DNA from: Coccinella septempunctata
Taxonomy: Eukaryota; Arthropoda; Insecta; Coleoptera; Coccinellidae
Assembly: GCF_907165205.1 (NCBI RefSeq)
Contig: NC_058196.1
Span: 10,148,501-10,212,500, forward strand
Direction of reading: 5' to 3'
Length of the DNA: 64,000 nucleotides
Made by a program: the position numbers and the translations under genes. Below the pieces are notes generated by a model. The model did not search any database. It saw nothing but the letters and a program-made list of their open reading frames with translations, and had not been told where the DNA came from. This document shows, piece by piece, positions 44,351 through 55,077 of this stretch (positions are counted from its first letter, which is position 1; each line of letters begins with the position of its first letter).

Positions 44351-44457
44351 GGATCGAAATTAAGCAGGAGAATGATACTCTGTCAGTTCGCCGACGTTTC
44401 GGAAAAATATTTTTCCATCTTGAGAGGGGATTTAGAAAATAAAAGTTGATCTCCATT

Positions 44458-45282
44458 TCATCTTCCACTTTTTGTTAGTTGGTTCATTTTCAATAGGGAG
44501 TAATGAAATCTACTGAGTTGTTGAATATCAGATCTAGAGTTCACTGAGTCATGGACACTTATCTGCAGCATTTCATAAATCAATCGATTACTCAGGAATG
44601 ACTCCCTATTTAGTATGTGGACGTCTTCAAAATTAAAGATATGTCCCGCGTTCACACAATGCTCGGCTAAAGCTGTTTTGGGGTTGGATATCGGCAAACG
44701 AACAGATCTAATATGTTCTTGGACTCTGGACTTCAGATATCCTATATAAACTTGAGAACAGTTCAAACAATCGATCCTGTAAACGACGTTGGAGTTCAGA
44801 AAGGTTGGTGTCGGGTTTTGAATAATACTGAAAAAGTGTCTACCTGCGGTGTTGAAGGACAACCTAACGTCCTCCTTTTTAATAATTTTTGAAAGTCTTT
44901 CTGAGAGACCTTTGATGTAAATGAGTATGTGGTAACTTGAAACTGCATTCGGAGGTTCCTTAGACGTAATGCCCTGGGGTGGGGGGAGTTTGGGGGGCTC
45001 CCTCAAAATTTTGTCAAGGAGAGACGCCGGATAGCTGTTGCCCAATAAAATAGACCTGATTTTTTTAAGGTTTTTTTCGTGAAATCTGCAATCAGACAGG
45101 TTTAAAGCTCTGAAATTCAGATTTCGTATGATGTTTACTTTACGTATCATGGCATGATGGGAGTGAAAACCTATATATCTACCAGAGAAAGTAGTTTTAT
45201 GGTACCAATCGACATATAAAACATTTTCGTCCACACACTCAACTCTCATGTCAAGAAAATTCAGAGCGTTATTTGATTCCAA
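44458..45282 (-). pseudogene. Penelope-like GIY-YIG endonuclease domain
   Basis: The frame starts within the RT thumb (NALNFLDMRVE, WYHKTTFSGRYIGFHSHH) and ends with a GIY-YIG nuclease: VVYRIDCLNCSQVYIGYLKS, RVQEHI, ALAEHCVNAGHIFNFEDV and the catalytic Glu in RLIYEMLQIS. A CCH-type zinc motif (CLNC) lies before YIG, as in canonical Penelope elements. It nicks target DNA for priming. This block is open for 274 codons. Confidence 0.9.
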
Positions 45283-45339
45283 CTCTAAAGTGAATTGTAA
45301 TTTAGTGTGAAAAGATTAGAATGTGTCCAAAACGAGTGG

Positions 45340-45889
45340 TTCAGTTGTAACAGGTATAGCAAAGAAAATTTAATCAATGTAGTAGTTTAAAAATGGGCAC
45401 CCAGAAAGGCAATCGGGAAAGACAAAAATTCTGAAGTTTCACCATTACCATGTCACAGCAAATTTGTGAAACACAATTTCCCATTCCGAAACCAAAAATC
45501 TGATGATAAAATTGTCCGCTGAAACAGAAATAGATGCTGGCCATCAAAAAGTTGTAAACCAACTTGAAAGTATTGAAATCAAAATCGGGTGAGGGGTCGG
45601 AAACTACATTCCAACTTTCTTCAATGATCTGCAGTGCTAAATCTGTAGGTGTGTTGGTATAGAGAGAAACGACATCAAGTGATACCAATATATAGTCAAT
45701 TGGTAGTTTGGTTCCATTTATCGAATTGAAATAATCAAAGGAGTTCCGGACATAATGTTCATCTTTGACGAATATTGGCTTCAATAGATCGGCGACAAAT
45801 TTTGACAACTCATGAATAGGGGAACCTACAAAGCTCAAAACTGGCCTAAACGGTACGCCACTCTTGTGTTTCTTAGGAAGAAAATACAT
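45340..45889 (-). pseudogene. Penelope-like reverse transcriptase core (broken)
   Basis: Motifs MYFLPKKHKSGVPFRPVLS, SPIHELSKFVADLL and ILVSLDVVSLYTNTP (catalytic Asp) identify a Penelope/telomerase-related RT. In the next motif the usual small-residue stretch is altered (FGFGMGNCVSQICCD). The catalytic YxDD box at about 45375 reads YYID followed by TAA, so the last Asp is replaced by a stop. A frame change separates it from the N-terminal part of the block. Confidence 0.85.
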
Positions 45890-46114
45890 CTTAGGGAAAA
45901 TGCCGTTATTACAGGTCTTCCGATATTAGGTCTTTGTTCAGCAGGATATTGACGAATCTATTATTCTTGCTCTGGATGCGAACTGTGGGATCAGATTCCA
46001 ACGTTTGATAGGATGTGCATCATTGAGAAGTTCCGTTCATTTTCCCAAATATTCATCTCTGCTCATAATCACAGGAAGGTTCCTTTGTCAGCCCTCAAGA
46101 CAACTATGTGATCT

Positions 46115-46813
46115 TTATTGTTCGAGAGAAACGTCTGAGGGACTGAAAGATTTAGTATAGTGGTATGAATTCAAAAAATTCATGATAGTGTTAACAACTC
46201 TTCCCCAAATCAAATCTTTATTCTCAAAGTCGTGTTTACTGATAACCCTCTCGCAGTCAACGATCACGTCCATCACAGGTATTGTTTTGGTGTAAGGAAG
46301 ATTGAATTTATGATCTATGCTGAGAAAATACTGCACATGATTGGGTATGAAGAGATCAGAAAAGTTCACAATCCATTTGTCTGTAGTAGTTTGAAGACAA
46401 CAAGGTACTCGCATATCCATTAAGTTATTAAACTCGACAATTTGTTTATTTCTGGTGAAATTTGAAACTATAAAATCTATTCTGTCTGGTCGGAAAGAGA
46501 AGAACAAATCTTCTGGTATTTCATTTCTAAGTTTTGACCTTATTACGTCAATATTATGTTTAATCTGTCTTAATTTCCAATGATAAGAACATATCTCAAT
46601 ATTAAGCACTCGAAACTGAAACTGAGTCAGTGCGTTGTAACAATGGTTGACAAAGGGACTGTTGGACAGAACCAGACTAGAAATACAGTTAACGTATCGT
46701 GTGATATGAGAAGGTAAAACCTTATATTTCCTATATGTCTGTCGTTGTACTTTGTTTCTTCGATATGGAGGGGTTGTTCTGACAGACACATAGGTCTTGT
46801 TAAGAGTTTTCAC
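46115..46813 (-). pseudogene. Penelope-like N-terminal region
   Basis: An open block of 232 codons with FFSFRPDRIDFIVSNFTRNK, YFLSIDHKFNLPYTK and MDVIVDCERVI, the conserved N-terminal region of Penelope-like proteins upstream of RT. No known catalytic role. Frames between 46115 and 45889 are broken. Confidence 0.82.
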
Positions 46814-47368
46814 GAAGGAAGCGGAATAAACGATCCAACAGCGTACATCCTGAGAAAGATGCTGGACTTCACCGAAACCAATGTCAAACTAATCAATATG
46901 AAATCAAGAAGAATTTTGTCCACTTTTGAAAATCTACAGTCAGATATCATTAAGAACAACATAGATTCAAATACGAAAAGGCACAACTACAAAATGAAGA
47001 ATGAAGACACATGCACTACGAGCAGAAGATTTGGAAATTGTTAAAATAAAGATTGAAAAAGGGACCGAACCCGAAACGTCTTATATTTGACTTAAATTAA
47101 ATAAATTAAGTTTAGAAAATTCCAGACGATCAATTAATTTAACACAACAATAAATTGGTGGAATAAATATACCACCAAACAAAGTTATCAGCCACGATTG
47201 AAATTATGACAAATAACCAAAGATGTACACAGGAGGCCAGAATGGGACATCTGGCAGAACAACCCCTCCATATCGAAAAAACAAAGTACAACGGCAGACA
47301 CGTAGGTTTGGTCAAGAGGTTCCATGAAGGAAGTGGAATAAACGATCCGACAGCGTATATCCTGAGCA
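46736..47368. repeat. Inverted plus direct partial repeats at the Penelope-like 5' end
   Basis: 46736-46781 is the inverted copy of 47255-47300 (46 bp, nearly exact). 46782-46853 is a direct, about 88% identical copy of 47296-47368. The same unit therefore appears once broken into an inverted and a direct half, and once whole. Such pseudo-LTR and inverted arrangements are common in Penelope-like elements. Confidence 0.85.
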
Positions 47369-47530
47369 GGTCGGGGATCCAAGATTTCGGGCCGATTCAC
47401 CTTAAAAAAACATAATAAAATGAATTTCGTGAATACCTACCGAGGCTGAAAACCACTTTTCTCCGCTATAAAAAATTAGTATTATTCCAATAATATACCA
47501 ACTTAATGAATGCTACGTTGCTATTACTAT

Positions 47531-47657
47531 AAGGCCCGGTTGTTGAGTTCAGGATGAGGCCGAGATTTAAGATGATCCTAGATAATCTGACAGAACTGAA
47601 CTGAAATGTCAATATCAATCTAGGATAAACTTTAATCCCGAACTGAACAACTGCTAT
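47531..47657. repeat. Palindromic MITE-like hairpin
   Basis: The left arm (aaggcccggttgttgagttc) pairs with the right arm (gaactgaacaact, read in reverse), and the match continues imperfectly through ATCCTAGAT to the centre. The whole 127-bp unit folds on itself. It is short, non-coding and hairpin-forming, like many insect MITEs. Confidence 0.7.
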
Positions 47658-48639
47658 ACATGTAGAGTTTCGGATTTTGCGAGAATCTACTACTTTTTCT
47701 TCAGAACAACAACTACGCTGAAGGAAATGTGATTGACTGTTAGCGACGCGGAATATCAACCATCTAAATTCTGTAGTCCATACAAATTTTTTTGAACTCT
47801 CATCATACTATATAGCAGTCGGATACTGAAATCCGTCATTGGTCAAAATGAGTTGTCAGTTCATAGACTGACCAACATTTTCGAAAGCTATTGATCTATT
47901 AATTAAATCGTTCTATAATTGGTCCTAAATTGACAGTCGTATTGTGAAAAACGATCTGCAGCGGATTATCTAAACACGAAATAAATTCTGAAATGTTTCG
48001 GATCATAAGGTTAATTGAATAAGTATCTTGTTCGTATCATATGTTGAACTTCATTATTCTAAATATTCTTCAATGAATGAAAATATAATATCAACACACA
48101 TAATTTTTTGATTTATTGGTCATCAAATCATTAAATAAATCGTTTCTCGAAAAGTTTCGAGTCTTGGGGCAAATATAATATTGAATTATTTACATCATTA
48201 TTTGTCGAACTTCAAAGTTCTGAATGAATTAAAATCTAAACTTGACAATATACGAGACAGTTTTCGCAAGAGTTTTAATGAAATCTGAAAATTTTCATCA
48301 TTCTGGAGCATTCTGGACATCAATAATTCTCGAATCATCCATGGCATAAATTCAATTTTATCCAATATAACACGCAAAACGAAATGTTACTCGAACTCAT
48401 CTTGAGCAATTCTCTCCTGAAAAGCTCGAATCAGGTAGAAAAGTTTCAACCCTTCGGATCAACATTAACACGTGTTTTGCAGTAAACAGATGCCGATTTC
48501 ATTTTCAACGGGCAATGTAACCAGGGTCGGGGGGATGAACCAGAGTCTCTGGATGAACGTTTCTCACAACAAGAAGAATTTGAATTTTCATATGAGGGTG
48601 AGGGCATTTGTTTCAAAATTTTCAGAGTACAAGGAGTAT
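47658..48639. other. No recognisable feature
   Basis: AT-rich, no coding signature or RNA gene recognised. Confidence 0.5.
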
Positions 48640-50869
48640 ACAGGGTGTTTCACGAGTAAACAGACAAATGAAAACCGTGAATAGAGGGCATTGCGCTGAG
48701 TTCAAAATCACCCCATATACAGGGTGTCCCAAAACTAGTGAAGCAAACGTCACACCACGATAGAGTAAACCAAATATTATCGAATGACACCAACATTAGT
48801 TCAACGAAAACGTACCGTTTCCAAAATAATCAGAATTTTATTAAAATACCTAAAGTTTCCGATTTTCGAACTATTCTTCTTAATAACAGGGCCAGTTTGT
48901 GAAGAAGGATATCGATTTTAAATTATATTGAACTAAGATTATTGTTTTATCTCCCCTAATTATTTTAAGTAGTTAATCGATAACCATAACCTAAGTCTCG
49001 ACCTAAGTTGATGTTAATTGAAACAATTGTTTTTTCTACATGATTTTCAATACTCAGATTAAACAGGGGTGATAATATGGGAGAAAAACGCTATCCTTAA
49101 TCACAAATTTGCCTTGTAATTGAAAAAATAGTTCGAAAATCGGCAACAATAGGTTTCCTCAGAAACCGTTCATTTTCGCTCAACTAATGTTTGTGTCATA
49201 TTCGATAGTATTTGATCTACTCTATCGTGGTGTGACGTTTGTTTCGATAGTTTTGGGGCACCCTATATATAGGTTTCTTCAGTGTTTTTTGAAATTTCTC
49301 GAATTTCCGTTCGGCTATAACACCTGAAATTCTCTATCAAGTCGACTGAAAATTTATATTTAGCCTTGAGTTGTTAATTTCATTGAAACAGAGCATTTAA
49401 ATTCGACAAAAATCAGGACCAGGCTCAGTGAGGCTTTACTTAACTTCAAACTCATAAAAACACCGTGTATGTAGTTTTTCAATAATAATTTAAACTTTTT
49501 TGCTATCTGCATTATTATTGTCTCAAAATGAATTGATTTTTGGGTTGCCACACCTGTTGATCATGTTCTGGAAAAAATTGTTTTGGTCAGACGCCTCTAA
49601 GGAATAGAGGACTTCATGAAAAATAGAAATTCTTAATTGATTTTTTTCAAAGAAATGAAATGAATGTGTTCAACAATTATACCATATTCGGTCTTCAAAA
49701 TAGTCATTCACAATGATGAAATGTTTCAAAATTGATAATGCACAAATATGGATGGAAGAACTACGCTATCTTGAAACTAAATATTAAAACTTGATCTTCA
49801 GAATTAATCTATTTTTCTATGGACAACTAGTTGTGTGAATGAAAACAAAGAAAGAAATCGCGGGGTGTCAGATCTGGAGATCTAGCAGTCCAATGTTGGG
49901 GTGCTACCGTTCAAATGAAATGACCTGAAATACTGATAAATACTTTTTCTGGTGCATGAATATCATCAATGTTTCAATAACAAATTGTAATAAGACCAGA
50001 CCAATCCATAGATTTCCATAGATCCAAAAATGAATATAACGGAATAAGTGAAGAATTCGAAAGTGCATTTATCATACTTATTCGAAGTGCCAATCATTAC
50101 TTTCACTAAAAGACCAAATGAGGTGAAAATCAATTCGAAAAATTACTTCAGGTCCACGTTGTCCATAAAAAGCGATTCATTCGGAAGATATCAAGTTATA
50201 ATTATTATTTTCATGATAGCGTAGTTTAGTATTGCTATTTTTGTTCATTATCAATAATAAAGCTTATTATCACTGTGAATGATTTATCTGAATAACCAGA
50301 TATGCTAAAATATCAAAAACGAAAAAATTCAGTTGAACATTTCGAATTCCATTTTAAGATTTCCACATCTGATTGGCGATCATATTCATACCATTAATTA
50401 TTTTGAAGTAGAAGTCAATATGCAGCGCTGTTTTTTCTAGAGGCATTTCACCACCAAATAATTATTCATTAAAAATTATCCACTGATAAAGCATACCAAA
50501 ATTTCATTGATTTTGAGATAATCTATGCAGATACCTGAAAAATTCAAAATTATGACGAAAAAAACTACACAGTGTTTTGCATGAGTTTAAGTTTGAATAT
50601 GGCCTGAATGAGTCCGGTCCTGTGTTCGTCAACTTTTAATGTTCTGTTTTATTGAAACTTACAAGCTTAAGCGGATTATGAGTTTTTAGCCGAATACAAC
50701 TGAATTATTTGGAGTTATAGCTGAACGAAAATTCGGGAAATTTGAATAAACTCCTCTGTATATCGGAAACGGAATGCACAAGACACACATATGAGGTGTT
50801 TTTGAACTCAGCTCAATGCCCTCTATTCACGGTTTTCGTTTGTCCGTTTACTTGTGAAACAACCTGTGT
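48640..50869. mobile_element. Foldback element with long inverted arms
   Basis: The left arm starts at 48640 (acagggtgtttcacgagta) and its inverted counterpart ends at 50869. The arms share the phrase accgtgaatagagggcat. Pairing continues inward (49275-49555 with 50510-50790, for example GAATTTCCGTTCGGCTATAAC against GAATTTTCGTTCAGCTATAAC). The left arm is interrupted by the smaller element at 48717-49270. No transposase frame is visible in the central 0.95 kb, so this is a non-autonomous foldback or TIR element. Confidence 0.75.
48717..49270. mobile_element. Nested MITE with inverted repeats
   Basis: The left end tacagggtgtcccaaaac and right end ttttggggcaccctata are inverted copies. The pairing extends about 150 bp on each side (for example cgtcacaccacgatagagta against tactctatcgtggtgtgacg). 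TATA-type sequence at both junctions may be the target duplication. It lies inside the left arm of the larger foldback element, so it is younger. Confidence 0.75.
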
Positions 50870-52422
50870 ACTGAAAAATCGCAAAAGACACGTCGAGCAA
50901 TTAAGAAATGCCATTAAATCGAGGAGTTTCTTTTGATCCGCTATGATGGAAAATGTCAATATCCAGATATTATTATCATTTATATAATAATATCTCGAAA
51001 ACCAAGGCACTTTTACCAAACGTAAAATATATTTATCTGAACCGCCATAGAGTCCTCTACCCGCAGGATCCATATTATCCATTCATTACGCCACACCCTG
51101 TATAATTATCACATTATATCAATGTATTGAAAATAAACAGACATGAATACGAGCCAGTTGTTTTGTGAGGTGAAGCCCCTCTTGCTTCAAATATCTTTTA
51201 ATTATTTTGACTACTATTCACCCAAGATGATTTTTGTTGAAGAATTCAACATTCTTGTAATTATCCGTTCATTTCTTCAAGAGATACCCATTCCCTACCA
51301 CCTTTGATTATTCAACTCAATGCTAACACTTCATCGAATGCATTTCATCTTCGGGTTGATTTTTTTGAATTCTACAACTGATGTAACGTCTTCAACCTCC
51401 AGCCAAAGAAGATAAACAACAGTAATTCTCCTCAAGCTACTGATCACTTGTATTTTCCATATAAATAAATAGATTTGGTATGTCTTCAATCAGTTTGTAT
51501 AAACGTCAATTATGTTCGTTACATATTTTCGACTTAATATTTTCCGAAGTGATTTGACATTGTGATGAAATACGTAATTACTGAGAGTCTCACGTAGAAC
51601 GGACTACGAAGCACTGATTTAAAACTCAAGAATGTTTTGACAAGCGTCTTAACCCAATATTCTCGTACCATACAGAGTGAAAGGTATCCAATTTCGATGA
51701 CCAATCCAGTGCTAAAATGAAAGTGAATGAAGTATAGAAGCCGAAAGTAAAACGTATATCTTTGTTGATTCATTCGGGAAAAACATTTCAATGGATTTCC
51801 TGATGTCGTGAATATAATACCCAAAAATTAGATTACTATTTCATACCAGAACAAATTCGGTAAAATTGTCTTTGGAATCAATCTTATATATCACGAAAAA
51901 TTTCATTGTCATGTATCATTCATTTTGGGACCTATATGGTATTAAACTCCCCTATCGGACGAAGTATCGTAGACATAAGCATATTTATTCAAAACTGTCC
52001 AAATTCATTTACACCGAGATCACGAACCTTATCAATCAATTATCAGCGTATGAAGTTTATTAATATTATCTAGTATCGTTCTCGAACTATTTACAGGTTT
52101 CAATATGTGTGAATGAATCGGAAGAGCAGCTGTATTCTATATATGAGTAGAATTCGAGCTGTCTTACTTTCTGTCCTCCTAAAATCTGACAACGTTGCGG
52201 GAGGTGAGAGCGCACTACTAATGAGAAATATATGCGGAGGTAGTAAGGTCTGATTCGTTTGAAGAAAAATTTTTCGATAAAAATCTTTTCCCCTCTTTAG
52301 GTACCCATGCTATTTACCTTCCCCTCTACATATATAAACAAAAATTATTCCAATTATATAACTCCTTCACCCGGAGGTCAGGTCGCCCAATGAACTTAAC
52401 GGAGGTAACAACGCACTACGGG

Positions 52423-52425
<3 letters not shown>
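50870..52425. other. No recognisable gene
   Basis: AT-rich DNA. A CCACACCCTGTATAA end-like motif at 51090-51106 resembles the ends of the foldback elements to the left and may mark an outer or partial copy. Otherwise nothing is recognised. Confidence 0.45.
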
Positions 52426-52503
<78 letters not shown>

Positions 52504-52508
52504 TTTTT
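52426..52508. repeat. (AT)n microsatellite followed by a T-run
   Basis: About 35 AT units (52426-52495), then 13 T. The T-run is the 3' tail of the minus-strand R4-like fragment that follows. Confidence 0.9.
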
Positions 52509-52701
52509 GTCAATCACCTTTCAGGGAATTACGAAATACCACCGGGCTCTGGGAGCCAAAGTGGAATCAAGAGTTATGAAGGAAGCGTCTTACGATACGT
52601 GTAGTGCCCAGTATGACCTCCTTCTGGGCACTCGAGACAACATAGCTGTCAAGTTCCAACAGCTTTGTATTATCAACAAGATGTTCTTCTACGAGTCCGA
52701 T
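52509..52701 (-). mobile_element. Second R4-like family, 3' end fragment
   Basis: The minus-strand translation GLVEEHLVDNTKLLELD and SSAQKEVILGTTRIVRRFL aligns with the C-terminus of the R4-like element at 55136 (GLVESHITENT, QAQKEVILATARMVRRFL). It is a severely 5'-truncated copy of the same family with the same T-run/(TA)n 3' junction. Confidence 0.8.
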
Positions 52702-52734
52702 ATATATATCGGATTTTTTCCGAAGAGAATCTTC

Positions 52735-54869
52735 TGAATCTTGCCACTACAGCCTCCTCTACTTCATTTGAGGACATATATAGGGAAACTAATTTTGAAG
52801 ACGCTTTTATGCAGTTTTCCAGTATTCTGAAGATTCTGCTTGACTCCGCTTGCCCCATCAAACATAAAAAACTTCTGAATGACCGGAAAACTCAGTGGAT
52901 AACTGAGGAAATAAGGACAGCAAATCGCGAATTGAAAAATTCTCATTGGCTTTCTCAACAGTTGAAATCTGACAGGACCAGAGAACTCTACATCACAAAG
53001 AAAAAGGAGTACAAGAAAATGTTGAACCTGGCCAAGTTCAGTTTCCATAAAAATCTCATAGATAGTTCTAGCAACAAGGTCAAAACAATATGGAACCTAG
53101 TTCGGAGGCAGACTGCTAACAAGAGCTACCGCAGTTCAATCACTTTGAATATAGACGGGAGAATACATTGTGACGAATTGGAAGTGGCTAATATTTTCGC
53201 TGAATATTTTTCCAACATTTGTTCTGCAAGTTTAAACCAGCATTTCCGGAACGGGCTATCGAGCTCCTGTACAACTGAGCCGCTATCGGATAGAAACTTC
53301 TTTTTCTTTCCGGTAGTTACCGAGGAGGTCCATGCCGTTATCAATGGCCTGAAAAATAAAAATAGCTCTGGGTATGACATGATTTCCGTTAGGGTTTTGA
53401 GGGTTCTCTCACCTTATATCTCTGAGCATCTCGCCCATCTGATTAACTTGTCGGTCACTTCAGGCAGGTTTCCTAGCGTCTTAAAAACTGCTAAGGTTAT
53501 TCCCGTACACAAGAAGAATGCTGCTGACGATATTGCGAATTATCGTCCAATATCTCTCTTGAGCACTCTGTCGAAAGTCATGGAGAAACTAATTCTCAAT
53601 AGAATGTTGGATTACTTAAATAAATTTTCGTTGATCACAGAAAGCCAACATGGCTTTCGACTCAACCGGTCGACCAATACAGCTGCTTGCGACTTGATCA
53701 ATTTTGTATACGACTGCTTGGATGGCGAATCGCATGTGGCAGGACTTTTTTTTGATGAGTCGAGAGCATTCGACTGTTTGAATTTCGATTTTATTCTGGC
53801 TAAGTTGTATAGCCTCGGATTTAGGGGTGTCTTTCTCGACTGGGTTAGAGATTTTCTGGAAAACAGGGACTTCTATGTTCGTGTAGGCCAGCAAGAATCT
53901 TCCAAATATCTGACGGAACTAGGAGTCCCGCAGGGTTCTGTATTGGGACCTCTTTTATTTATTTTATTTATCAATGATCTTCCTCTTTATGTTATTGTTT
54001 ATGCATCGATCTTAGCACATATCAAAATAGTCTTGTTTGCTGACGATACTTCTTTTATAATTCGAGCATCCAGCCTTGTTGAACTCACAGCTAGGTGTGA
54101 ACTTGTAGTGCGCTGTTTTACTGATTGGTGTTTTCGGAATTCTATAATCCTGAATATAAATAAGACTGATCTCCTGTACTTTCAGTCGCGAGATATGAAT
54201 TGCCAGCTGAGCTTGAAACTTTCGACAGGTGAGTTGAAGAATTCCGATTGTGTAAAGTTCCTCGGACTGTGGGTTGACGGGGTTCTGAGTTGGAAGAATC
54301 ATGTTGACTCAGTTTGTTCGAAATTGGGTAGTGCATACTTCGCCATTAGGAGTCTCAAGCAGATTCTACCAAAGGAATCTCTAATTTGTATTTATTACTC
54401 ACTTGTCTTCTCTCATCTGAGTTATAACGTAGTATTATGGGGCGAGTCGTCTACAAGTTATCGTGTATTTATCGCACAGAAGAAGATCATTCGACTCATA
54501 TTCAATCTTTCACCTATGGAGTCCTGTAGACCCTACTTTGTTGGGAGCAGATTGTTGAGTTTTCCCTGTATTTTTTTACTTGAATGTTTACTATATATTA
54601 AAAGAAACATTGGTTCACTGAAGAAATGCTCTGATTTTCATTGTTACAATACCAGGCATAAGGATATTCTCTGTATTCCAAAACATAGAACAACTAAATT
54701 TGAGCACTCACCCATGTACTGTGGTATCAAGCTTTTTAATCATCTTCCAGAGAAGTTAAAAGTTTTAAAAGTTTTGGAGTACAGAGAATTCAAGAGAGAA
54801 ATGAAGGAGTTATTGATTGTGAATTGTTTTTATAGTGTTGGTGAATTTTTGAATTTTTCTATTGTTTGA
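52735..54869 (+). pseudogene. LINE F ORF2 remainder (RT domain)
   Basis: One uninterrupted frame from the truncation point to 54869 (about 710 codons). Motifs: linker WITEEIRTANRELKNSHW, SSGYDMISVRVL, IPVHKKNAADDIANYRPISLL, QHGFRLNRSTNTAACD, GLFFDESRAFDCLN (catalytic Asp), LGVPQGSVLGPLLFILFIN, VLFADDTSFII (catalytic Asp pair) and VKFLGLWVDGVLSWKNH. The apparent start at 52665 lies in the preceding R4-like fragment and is not native. Without the N-terminal endonuclease it cannot be an active element, but the RT frame is intact, suggesting young age. Confidence 0.88.
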
Positions 54870-55000
54870 GGTTTATGGATTTTTTTTTCATTTACTTTTC
54901 TTTGTTACTAGGGTATTAATCTATTTTTCTTAATTTTTCATTTTGTTTTCATTTCTGACGTGTTCTATACAGATGTAACCTGTCCTAAAGAATGAATAAA

Positions 55001-55010
<10 letters not shown>
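52735..55010 (+). mobile_element. CR1/L2-like LINE (LINE F), 5'-truncated
   Basis: Lacks the endonuclease and starts in the linker before RT. It ends with AATAAA and an ATT microsatellite (from 55001). It is related to LINE C, for example CSDFH-YxTRHK-ILCIPKH in both C-termini. Confidence 0.87.

Positions 55011-55074
<64 letters not shown>
55001..55074. repeat. (ATT)n-(AT)n-(T)n tract between two LINEs
   Basis: An ATT run (tail of LINE F), an AT run (55025-55045) and 29 T (3' tail of the minus-strand R4-like element) lie side by side. Confidence 0.9.

Positions 55075-55077
<3 letters not shown>

Larger units (their letters stand above)
44351..46813 (-). mobile_element. Penelope-like element with GIY-YIG endonuclease
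   Basis: Three consecutive minus-strand blocks give an N-terminal Penelope domain, RT and a GIY-YIG nuclease in the canonical order, flanked at the 5' side by inverted and direct partial repeats (46736-47368), as Penelope-like elements often have. The coding region is broken in several places. Confidence 0.9.

Noticed and set aside
52390..52737. Plus-strand ORF through the AT repeat
   Set aside because: Tyr-Ile repeats from the microsatellite; the sequence after it encodes an R4-like fragment on the other strand.
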